A program made the translations under genes and the position numbers. DNA of 30,734 bases from Dinochytrium kinnereticum. Lineage: Eukaryota > Chytridiomycota > Chytridiomycetes > Chytridiales > Chytridiaceae. Location of the stretch: assembly GCA_027604005.1 (NCBI GenBank), contig JADGJT010000288.1, positions 1 through 30,734 of the forward strand, written 5' to 3'. Under the pieces are notes generated by a model. The model did no database searches. It was given only the letters and a program-made list of their open reading frames with translations, and was not told where the DNA came from. Shown here in pieces: positions 1 to 8,552 of the stretch (the first letter of the stretch is position 1; each line of letters opens with the position of its first letter).

Positions 1-334
1 CAAAAAAAAAAAAAAAACAGGATTGGAAGTTGCCAGAAAGCGGGAGGTTGACGATTTTGAATGTGAAGGAGGTTTGTTTTGTGGATGGTTTGAGTTTGGT
101 GAGCGGTGGAGGGGTTGTTCATCGCGGGTTATAAAAAGGCCTTTGGGCAGGTTGCCTTTCTTGAGACGACCACCTTTGTCCTCGCTTCCACCAAACCCTC
201 CATCCCACAAATCCTCAAACCAACAATCCGCAAAGCATCAAAAACTATCATCCAACCCCCCCCCCCCCCCCCCCCCCCACCCCCCCCAAAAAAAAAAAAA
301 ATAAAAAAAAAACCAAAAAAAAAAAAACACCCAC
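1..334. other. Low-complexity stretch, probably intron of fumarylacetoacetase
   Basis: This stretch follows the last recognisable fumarylacetoacetase exon on the minus strand, starting at a GTGGGT donor. It contains long A, C and T homopolymer runs (a C run around 257-278 and A runs around 290-327). I looked on the minus strand for the next conserved block of the enzyme (the LPVGYHGR region) and did not find it. The exon either lies beyond the left edge or the gene is interrupted here. Confidence 0.5.
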
Positions 335-1102
335 CAATTAGGCATCAAAGCATTCTCCCTCCCCCTAAACATCGCACCAACATTCATAGCATGCTCCTTT
401 GACGCGTAAAAATCCGTGTAATCTCCAATCGAGGCAGGAAGATGGGTCTCCACGGTTGATCGATGATGAATCGATTTGGCTTGAAGAGCCTGATCTTCGC
501 GAAGCTTGGAGGGGTGGGTCGCGGAGAGGAGACGTTGAAGGGTTGATCGTGCTTCTCGCCAGATTGGACGGCCGAGCGACATGAAGTGGTTGAGGGTGGG
601 CTGACGGGGGAATGAGAGTGTGTGGTTAGGTTGAGATGGGGTATTGAAAGTGGGGGGAGAGGGTTGCCTGGGGTTTGGGTGAGATGGGTTGTGAAGAGCG
701 GTGGAGAGGTGGGGTTTTCCTTCTGTGATTTTCCTCCTTTTTGGAGAGGGGGGGGGGGGGGGGGGGAAGGGGTTGTCCACTTCTTCACCTCGGAGAAAGT
801 CTTGACGGCAATGTCTTTCAAGAGAGGCCCATCAAAGAGCCCAGCGATGGCCAACTCGCGGAGGTCGACGACATGGTCACCAATGATCGTTGCAGGGCGG
901 TGGGAAGCCTGTTTTTTGGAGTGCACGAGAAAAAGCGTTAAGCAAGTCTGAACGGGAACCATCAACCCCATTCATTGCATGCAGACAAGAGAATCAATGC
1001 AGCAAAGGGCAAGGCACGCACATCAGCGGCGGTGGAGACGATGCCGAAGGGGATGTTCTCGATGGGGAAGTCCGAGTTGTCGGGGACTGGGATGAACGAC
1101 AT
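335..1102 (-). CDS. Fumarylacetoacetase, N-terminal part (partial, 3 exons)
   Basis: Fumarylacetoacetase catalyses the last step of tyrosine breakdown, cleaving 4-fumarylacetoacetate to fumarate and acetoacetate in the cytosol. The exons, in gene order, are 1022-1102, 789-908 and 335-600, with GT-AG introns, giving 155 full codons plus two bases. The start MSFIPVPDNSDFPIEN matches the conserved N-terminus of the family. PTLNHFMSLG, PASIGDYTDFYASKEHAMN and NALMPNW are family blocks. D130 and H137 correspond to the metal-binding and catalytic Asp126 and His133 of mammalian enzymes. The model stops at a donor splitting the Trp156 codon. The C-terminal two thirds, including the Glu/Asp metal ligands, are not in the window. 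It is divergent to the gene starting at 1837. The enzyme identity is very secure; whether the gene is intact is unknown. Confidence 0.9.
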
Positions 1103-1110
1103 TTTGCAGG

Positions 1111-1138
1111 GTGAGGTGAGGTGAGGTGAGGTGAGGTG
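1111..1138 (+). repeat. Pentanucleotide microsatellite (GTGAG)n
   Basis: Five perfect copies of GTGAG plus a partial sixth lie directly upstream of the fumarylacetoacetase start codon. On that gene's sense strand this is a CTCAC repeat in the 5' leader. Confidence 0.9.
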
Positions 1139-1226
1139 ATGGAGGTGTCCTGTCCGGTGTAGATTCGGGGAAGGAAGGAGAAAGGAGCGATTATATTATT
1201 TAATTATTATTTATTATTATGGATTT

Positions 1227-1300
1227 TGTACATATTAAAAATGAATAATTCTAATTATTATTATTCATTTTTAATATGTACATAATAATAATTAGAATTA
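1227..1300. repeat. AT-rich nested inverted repeats able to form two competing hairpins
   Basis: Hairpin A pairs 1227-1248 with 1261-1282 (perfect 22-bp arms, 12-nt loop). Hairpin B pairs 1246-1264 with 1282-1300 (perfect 19-bp arms). They share sequence, so they exclude one another. They sit in the divergent promoter region between fumarylacetoacetase and the gene at 1837. AT-rich surroundings (1185-1375) make part of this expected by chance, but the arm lengths are long and perfect. Confidence 0.85.
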
Positions 1301-1410
1301 TAATAATAATGGGTGTCACCTTGCTGACCATGTGCATAATTAAATTAATTAATTAAATAATTAATTAATGTCTTTATAACAGCACCTGCTGCTGCTGCTT
1401 GCATACTCCC

Positions 1411-1450
1411 ACACACACGCACACGCACACGCACACGCACACGCACACGC
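1411..1450 (+). repeat. Hexanucleotide microsatellite (ACACGC)n
   Basis: About six perfect ACACGC units follow a short AC run, in the probable 5' leader of the gene starting at 1837. A (CTG)4 run precedes them near 1385. Confidence 0.9.
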
Positions 1451-1836
1451 GTCATTCACTACTCACTCAACTCAACTCACTCACTCTTCTACTGGTCCTG
1501 TCCCTTTGCTGCGATTTACGCTGCGGGCAATCCTTGCCAGCCACGAACGGTGGAAATCCTTTCAACTCTTTCTCTCCCTCCCTTTCATCGAGACTCGTCA
1601 ACGCGTTTTTCCCTCTCTCCCTCTCCATCCTCCCTCTCCTTCCTTCCTCCTTCCTCCTTCCTGCTGCTGCTGGCTACCGACCGACACGACATCTCACACA
1701 ACTACACACTCACACACACACACAAACCTCTTCTCTCACGCAAACGCTTGACTTCAACCGATCCGAAAAAGAAAAAAAAAGAAAAACCAAGAGACCCCCG
1801 CAAACACCTGGCATCGCCAACCCTCACTCACTCAAC

Positions 1837-3476
1837 ATGACGATGCCAGAATCCGCGGCGGTCGCGAAAAAGGCCGACTCGGCCATCTGCGTCCAAGACA
1901 ATGAGACCGGGCCCTCCCTCTCAACCTTTCCAAAGCTTCAGGGTCCCAAGGTCTTGAAACGGGCGGCGTCGATGGTCCCTGTCACCTGCGGAGGGGGCCA
2001 GGACGACGATCGAGGTGATGTGGAGAACAGACCGCTGTTCTCTCAGAGGGATGTTGAGGTCATTGTGGCGGAGACGCTTGCGCTCACGAGGTCGTCGACC
2101 GCGAAAGCCATCTTGGAGGAGCAGAAGAGAGTGCTGCAGAGGATTTTGGAGTGTCAGGCCAAGGTGTGTGGTGAGGATGGAGCAAAGGGGACCGTGTTGA
2201 AGAAGGGGGCTGTGAGGAGGGAGGTTTTGGTCAAGGCGGGGAATGACGTGGAGGGGGTGAGTTTGGTGGAGGTTAAGAGGATGAATCGTTGCAGGCGGTC
2301 AGGGCGATCCCGGTATTGGGTTGTGAAGCCGCGTCGGGGAGGCGTTGGAGGTCTTGCGTCTTCACGTCGTGGTGGTGATGCTGCTGAGGTTGTGGTTCAG
2401 ATGCCCTCCACCGATTGTTCATCAGATGTTACCTCTCCCGCAACGTCTGTCACGGTTCCGTCGACCCCTGCGGAACCTGCTGTTCTTGTGGAGAGTTTGG
2501 TGGAGAGGGAGAGGAGGATGAGGCAGAAGGCCATGGCAGACATGTGGAGGTACCTGTTCTTGCCGCCCGTTGAATCAAATGTTCCCAAAAAGAAGGTCAC
2601 CTGGAGCAACGAGCCTATCGTGTATCATTACTTTTACAAATGTGGTGAGTTGGGTGGACCGCTGCTGGTCTTGAGTGATGTTCGATTTTCTTACTCCCTT
2701 TTCAACCTTTTTCCACTTTCCTTTCCCCCGCCCCGACCAACCACGTAGATGAGCCTTCAAAGATTGCGCCAAAGGATCTTGCCGCTACCGACACCCTGAC
2801 GGCTGATTCGGAGCAACCAGCAACCACCTTGACATCTCAACCCCTCGACACGTCACCTCCCACTTGCTCTCCACCCACAACCAAACCCTCCTCCCCCTCC
2901 TCGATCCCGTCCCCTCCAACAACATCCCCAACGCAAGAACCAACCCCCACCTCCCCCCCACCCCCGCGAAAGGTCAAAATCTCCACCTGCACGTCCGAGG
3001 AGGCCCAAACACTCTTTGAGAGGCCACCCGGCAAGGGCCGCAAACACCCTGACGCCCCCCCGCCACCCTCCATCTCACGACGTCTCGGATCCATGATTTA
3101 CAACACCTCAGCCTACCTCACGCCTTCACCCATCAAACACGTTGCCTCCGCCACCTTGTCCGCCGCGTCTGTCGCTGTTGACGCCATCAGGACGGCGAGG
3201 GAGGGCGTGGTTTCGGGGTTGGTTGGGGTGGGTGTTGATGCAGCCTTTTATGTTTTGGGAAGGAGGGAGGGGGAGGGGGGGGGTGATGGTGGAGGGAAGG
3301 GGGGGGAATCGATGACGGGGGGAGGTGAGGGGTTGGGGTCGGCTTCTGATTCTGTGCCTGATCCTGGATCTGGACCTGCGCCTGCTGAGGAGCCTACCGA
3401 GGCGTTGATCCCGGTTTTGGGAGGGGTGGCGACTGCGGTTAGGAGCTCGGTTTGGAGGTTCGTGTTTGGGGCTTAG
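1837..3476 (+). CDS. Hypothetical low-complexity protein with a possible PP1-docking motif
   Basis: I do not recognise the family. The exons are 1837-2644 and 2749-3476, joined over a GTGAGT...TAG intron with matching phase, giving 511 residues. I chose the ATG at 1837 because the frame upstream of it (back to 1399) is only microsatellite and pyrimidine-rich leader. Visible parts are a charged N-terminal half, the motif KKKVTW at 251-256 followed by SNEPIVYHYFY, a Pro/Ser/Thr-rich linker early in exon 2, a small hydrophobic segment near YLTPSPIKHVASATLSAA, and a glycine-rich C-terminal region ending in a short aromatic tail. KVTW fits the RVxF consensus used by regulators to dock protein phosphatase 1. 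That is a short motif and could be chance. Confidence 0.7.
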
Positions 3477-4692
3477 GCTTTGGGGGTTGGAGTTGTTTTT
3501 TTTGTTGGTTTGTTTTTTGGTTGTGTTTGCATGGTGTTTTTGGTTTTTGGTTTGTTTTTTTTTTTTTGTTTGCCTGTACCGTTTTTCCACATTTCAGTAG
3601 GCCGTATCTATCCACCCCCTCCTACCACCCCTTGGCTTTCTTGTTCTTCCCTCCCACATTGCCTGTACCGCCTTTCCACTTGAGTGTCCCGTGTCTATCA
3701 ATTTCCTTCCCAACCCTCCCCCCTCACCTCCCCGCCGACATATGGAATGGCGAAAACTTTTTGTTCACGGTCTCAAGTTGCAAAGTGTTATTCGTTTCAC
3801 GTGCACTTTGTCTTTTTCCGATGTCTTCCTTGCCACTTTCCTGAGGTTTTGTTTGTTTGTTTGTTTGTTTGTTTTTCTTATTCTCTCTCTTCTCTTCGTT
3901 TGTTGGAGTTGAATGGCTCAAAAGAAATTGGACGTGTGTGTTTTTTTTTACTCCCCTTTGACAACGCGTGTTGTAGTGCTCCTTCCCCTGTTTTCGTGTT
4001 TAATTTTCCCCTCATGCGCAACTCACCCCTTCCCCCTGCTTTCCTGTCATTCCGTGCTTTACACTCCATTCCCTTTCCCCCCCCCCCCCCCCCCACCTCT
4101 CCCCTGCTTGTGATCAGGCTGCTTGTTTATCTTTCTTTTTCTTTTGAAAGGTGGAGAAATAGAGCGCCGATTGAAATTTTAACGTTTGGTTTTTTTTATA
4201 ATGTTAGGGTTCAGAGGGGTTGGGGGAAGGGTGGGGTGGATTTCAATGTGGGATTTGGTTCTTGGACAGTCCTTTTGAGGAGGGTGGTGTGTCGCGATTT
4301 TTTTACTATTTATCATTGTTGTTTGCTTTTTTTTTTTTGGTTTTGTTTGTTTGATTTTATGGCGTGATGTCGGTGGGTGGAGCAAGGATTGAGTTGTAGT
4401 TGCTTTGGGATTTGAGGATGCGTCCCGAGTGGAAGAGTGGCTTGGTGTAAGGAATGCTTTGTGTGCCAACACACTTGCCGTTCAACCATTACGTGAGAAT
4501 CCTGTGAAAGGGTTAGGTGAGGTGATGTTTGGAGGGGATGCTCGCGTTGTTTGTGCGGGATGGTGGATTCAGACAGCCTTCATATGACGGCTCCTGAGAG
4601 ACGTGTGTTGTTGCAGGGCTCTGAGTTTGTCAATTGTTTTTTTTTTTTTTTCTTTCGTTCTTCCTGACGATCTTTGAAACGTTCACAAGAGA
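3477..4692. other. Intergenic, T-rich, no gene seen
   Basis: This spacer holds many T and C homopolymers, a (GTTT)n run near 3846-3872 and a C run near 4078-4094. Open frames here are short and made of Phe/Leu/Ser low complexity. It should contain the 3' end of the upstream transcript and the promoter of the gene at 4693. I see no RNA gene. Confidence 0.6.
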
Positions 4693-6353
4693 ATGGGCTT
4701 TCATGTGCTGATCCTCGGAGACGGTGAGCTGAGATGCAACGATGGCCAGACAGCGGCCAATGACGGCCTCATTCAATGGCTGGGCACCGGGACAAATCTG
4801 GCTGACTCTCTTCCATTCCATCCATCGGATCACCTCCAGGCAACTTCTCTTTCTCGCTGGCTCTTGCCAAGCTACTCTGGCCGGATCCCGCCAGACCTCT
4901 TCCCCTCCCTGCATCATCGACTCACCCTGCATTGACCCCTGCTAGAGATCCGGAGGCTGTTGCGAGAGAGTACCTGGGACTCAAGCCGGGTTCTCCCACC
5001 TCGGATGTCACCATCCTCTCCACGTCGTTTGATTCTCGGGAGCAGTTGCTGGCAAAGTACCCGGAGTCAAGGGATATCTTGGTGGGCTTGGAGAAGTTTT
5101 CGAAGAATGTGTTGGTTAGGCATGGCGTCAATGCTTGGGAGCTGGCCTCTTTCTACAAGCCGGTTGGGACGTCTGATGCCGCAAATCCTGATGTCAAGGG
5201 CCAGGTTCCTGATTGGACTCTGGGACAGCGGGAAGATGGGACTGTGGGGTTTGATGCTATCGTTTGGAATCATCCTCACCTTGGAACGGAGGATTTTAGA
5301 CTGCATCGCTTCCTGATGGCTCACTTTTTTAGAAGCGTCTCGGAGGTGTTGAGACGGCCTGATCCTCCGGCTGAGGATGGCAAAGTGGTTCAGCTTGGTG
5401 GATGCGTTGTTGTGAGTTTGGTGAGGGGTCAGGAGACTCGATGGAATCTCGTTCAGGAGGCTTCACGTTCTGAGCTGGGTCTCACGGCGGACGCTCCGTT
5501 CTTGTTTGAGGAAGGTGATTGGGATGGGTACGTTGTCAAGCGCAACAAGCATGGGAGGTCTTTCAAGAATGAGCAGACTAGAAAGCATGTTGGGACCGAT
5601 ATGAGAAGTCATGGCTTCAGGTTCAGGTTTGGTCAGGCGGCTGTGGCCGTTCTTGAACCTCAGTCTGCACAGGATAAGATCTCGGAAACCCTGGCCGCCA
5701 CTCTCACCACCACAAACTCCTCCCCGTCCGTCCCGCAACCTTCCTCTATTGCAGTCGCTGCTGGAGCAAAGAAGCCTGGGAACGCCATCACCGCCAAGGA
5801 TCTCAAGAGAGGTCCCATCCCTCCAGACATGAAATGCCAGCACTGTGGTCGTCAGCTCACATCCCCGAGGGCTTACCGTCAGCACGTTCATCAGATTCAC
5901 GTTCTGAAACAGCTTGGGGAGGATTGGAAGCCTGATCGGCCGGCAAGCCTTCCATGTGATGTTGAGGGATGCGCAAAGTCTTTCACGTCAGAGGACGCGA
6001 GGTGGCAGCATCGCGTGAACAAGCATTCGACGGTCTCTATGGGTGAGCTTCCGCCTGTTGGGGCTCGAGGGGGGCATGATGATGGGAAGGAGGGTCCTTT
6101 GAGTGGCGGCGTTGTGGTTGGGGAGGAGGAGGGTGGGGATGATTATGATTATGTGCCTTGCGATGTTTGTGGTCAGGCTGTTGCGAGACGAACTTGGGGG
6201 ATGATGATTCATTTGGAGACGCTTAAACCGGCTGTTGGGTTGGATATGGGATGTCCGATCTGCTCGAGCACGTTTATTGAGAGGAGGGCGCTGTTTCAGC
6301 ATTTCAAGTTCTGCAGGTTGAAGCATAAGGCTGTTTTGGAGGTGGCGGTGTGA
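4693..6353 (+). CDS. Bmt5-like (DUF2431) rRNA methyltransferase with C-terminal zinc fingers
   Basis: The family holds SAM-dependent methyltransferases such as yeast Bmt5, which makes N3-methyluridine in 25S rRNA in the nucleolus. The exons are 4693-4723 and 4840-6353 (GTGAGC...CAG), giving 514 residues. The tiny first exon is essential: splicing rebuilds the cofactor-binding motif VLILGDGNFSFSLALAK at 5-21. STSFDSREQLLAKYP and the block DAIVWNHPHLG...RLHRFLMAHFF are further family signatures. After a linker come four zinc-finger-like units: CQHC with His pair (343-364), CDVEGC with His pair (from 383), CDVC (from 451, degenerate) and CPIC with H-x3-C (from 482). Zinc fingers could help bind RNA. 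Membership of the methyltransferase family is strong; the exact modified base is inferred from yeast. Confidence 0.88.
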
Positions 6354-6692
6354 AGTGTTTTGCGGTTGGGGGGTTGGTATGGGCCTTGGCCATTTGTATT
6401 TATTCGCACCTTTGCGGGTGTGGTTCTCTTGAGGTGTTCAGCGGCAAATAGAAGCGATACTCTCTCCCACTTTATTCTGTCGAGAAGCCCTTTTGATAAG
6501 TTTCGCATGTGTTTGTGCAAAGGCGTGTGGTTGCCGTCGTGGCCACCGTTGTTCTTCCAGTGAGAATTCTTTTTTCTCTCTGGCATGCTCCCTTCCTTGC
6601 TGCTGAATCGGAATCGCGAAAGTTGGACGGGTTCCGGAATTTGTCATCCAACAAAAACTGCCTTGATCCGTCACCGTCCAGCGCAACAGCCA
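6354..6692. other. Intergenic, promoter region of the aldo-keto reductase
   Basis: This is a spacer between two genes on the same strand. It should hold the 3' end of the methyltransferase transcript and the aldo-keto reductase promoter. I see no repeat, RNA gene or further reading frame of note. Confidence 0.5.
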
Positions 6693-8081
6693 ATGACCAT
6701 CGACACCAGCAAGCCTTACGGCGGCATCACCACCGTCACTTTCAGCAACGGACAGGTTGGTGTGATGGCCTCTTGAGGACGTTGATTGACGCTGCACACC
6801 TCCCCCCCCCTTCACCCATCTGTCCGCACGCGTTCGATAAGGGTTGCTGCACAAAAACTCTAGAGCTTAATGCGTTTTTTACTTTGTTCAGATCGTGCCT
6901 TCCGTCGCATATGGGACAGGAACAAAGTGGTTTGCAGGCATCAAGGGGAATGACAAGACTCTGGAGGAGCTGAACCCGGACCTTGTTAACTCCATTTTGG
7001 AGGCCCTGAGGGCTGGATTCAGGCACATTGATACCGCAGAGGTGAGTTGGGCTGTTTTGGGCTTTGGTTTTGATGGCTTCTGTGGGTGGGTTTGGTTTGG
7101 ATGGCTTCTGTGGGTGGCTGTTGTTTTCGATGCTTCACGGCTGGTTGTCTTTCCGCCGCTGATCGTGACCAACCGCAATCTTTGCATGATGTTGACCTTG
7201 CTTTTGAAATCTGGTAGATGTACGGAACAGAGCTCGAGGTCGGCGCTGCCCTGACTCAATTCTTCAAGGAGACTGGGCTGAAGCGCACGGATGTCTACAT
7301 CACCACCAAGGTTTACTACCACATTGACGACATCCCCAAGGCCCTCGACAGCTCTCTTGCTCGTCTCGGCCCGTCGGTTGAAGGCTACGTGGACCTCTAC
7401 CTCATTCACTCACCATTCTGGGACAAGTCCAAGCAGAGCTTTGAGGGTGCTTGGAAGTTGATGGAGGAGTGCTTGGATTCGGGAAAGGTTAAGGCGATCG
7501 GGACCTCCAACTACCGTGTTCAGGACTTTGAGGAGATCTTCAAGTTTGCAAGGATCAAGCCGGTTTGTAATCAGGTGAGTCTCTGCCTGGCTGTGGTGAG
7601 GGGGGGGGGGGGGAAGGGGGGTTCCGGCCACTCTCGAATGTTTTCGTCGTCATTTGCTGAGTCCTTTTTTGGTGTTTTTCCATAAAACCAGATCGAATAC
7701 AACCCCTATCTCCAGAACCCTTCCCTCAAGACTTTCTCTGACGCCAACGGCATCACCACCGCCGCCTACGCGCCTCTTGGCCCCCTCACCCACCACGCTC
7801 AGAACGGCACCCTCCAATCCACCGCCGACAGCATCAACGCCACCAGAAGGTCAAAGGGCCTACCTGAGTTGACTCACTCCCAGCTTCTGCTTCTTTGGAG
7901 CTTGAATCAGGGAGCCATCGCTGTGACCACGACGTCTAAGAAGGAACGCATGCTTGAGTTTCTTGATGTTCAGAATGGTGGGGCGTCGGTGGATGCTGGT
8001 GAGGTTGCTCTTGTTACTTCTAATACTGAGGCCTTGGAGTTGAGGAGGTTCTGGGCAAAGGAGTTTGCTGCCACTTCGTAG
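6693..8081 (+). CDS. Aldo-keto reductase
   Basis: This is a cytosolic NAD(P)H-dependent reductase of carbonyl compounds with a TIM-barrel fold. The four exons are 6693-6755, 6892-7041, 7218-7574 and 7692-8081. All three introns are phase 0, and the protein has 319 residues, the normal family length. The catalytic tetrad is complete: D68 and Y73 in HIDTAEMYG, K102 in ITTKVYY and H135 in YLIHSPFWD. GTSNY, NQIEYNPYL and AYAPLGPL are further family blocks. The C-terminal cofactor region is more divergent (AVTTTSKKERM in place of the common IPKS motif), so cofactor preference cannot be read. Intron 3 holds a G run of 14. The start gives MTIDTSKPYGGITTV, with no targeting signal. The substrate is unknown. 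Confidence 0.92.
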
Positions 8082-8552
8082 GAAACCGTTGTTTGTTTGA
8101 TGGTTGTTTTTTTTTTCTTTGTTGTTGTTGGTTTCGTTGGAAGGTGGTTTTGGAGAAGTAAACACGGTCTTTGCCTTCTTTCTTGATGGCCTTTTTGGAT
8201 GGGGCCTCATCCCATCCAGCCCTCATCATGATTTATCAAGGTGCTGTGCGGATGCTTGGTGGGTGGGTCGCGTGTCCCTTGTTTGAAACTCAGTTTCAAA
8301 ATCAAGAGTCCAAAAAAAAAAATAAACTCCTTTGCCTCCCTCGCCGTCTCTCCACTTTTGCTCGCCTCTCTCACCTCGCCCCTCAAAGCAACCTCATTTT
8401 CTTCCTCACGGCCGTCGTCCCGCGTGTTATTCTGCCCGAAACCACTTGCTCATCTCCGCCTCCAAACTGCTTAGTATTGCTCACGGCCACTTGCCGGTTA
8501 ACCTCATAAACCAAAAACGCCACACTCTCTTGGAGTCTGGGAGAGGAAAGCT
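8082..8552. other. Intergenic, promoter region of the alpha-galactosidase
   Basis: This spacer holds T-rich and CT-rich sequence and a perfect 19-bp palindrome at 8282-8300 (separate entry). No convincing gene or RNA is seen. Confidence 0.5.
8282..8300. promoter_or_regulatory. Perfect palindrome upstream of alpha-galactosidase
   Basis: TTTGAAACT and AGTTTCAAA form 9-bp arms around a single C. It lies about 250 bp upstream of the alpha-galactosidase ATG, a position and symmetry that suit a dimeric transcription factor. The role is inference. Confidence 0.4.

Noticed and set aside
238..780. Continuous minus-strand reading frame through 601-780 and 238-334
   Set aside because: Only 335-600 matches fumarylacetoacetase; the flanking parts are proline or phenylalanine homopolymers from introns with clear GT-AG borders.
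1111..1450. CRISPR-like spaced repeats
   Set aside because: These are uninterrupted microsatellites without spacers, in a eukaryotic setting.
1399..1836. In-frame upstream extension of the gene at 1837 (begins with a His/Thr repeat)
   Set aside because: It is made of the ACACGC microsatellite and CT-rich leader with no protein-like composition; the ATG at 1837 is followed by normal coding sequence.
3452..4367. Several overlapping plus-strand frames of 65-230 codons
   Set aside because: They consist of Phe/Leu/Ser/Pro low complexity from T- and C-rich spacer, with no recognisable domain.
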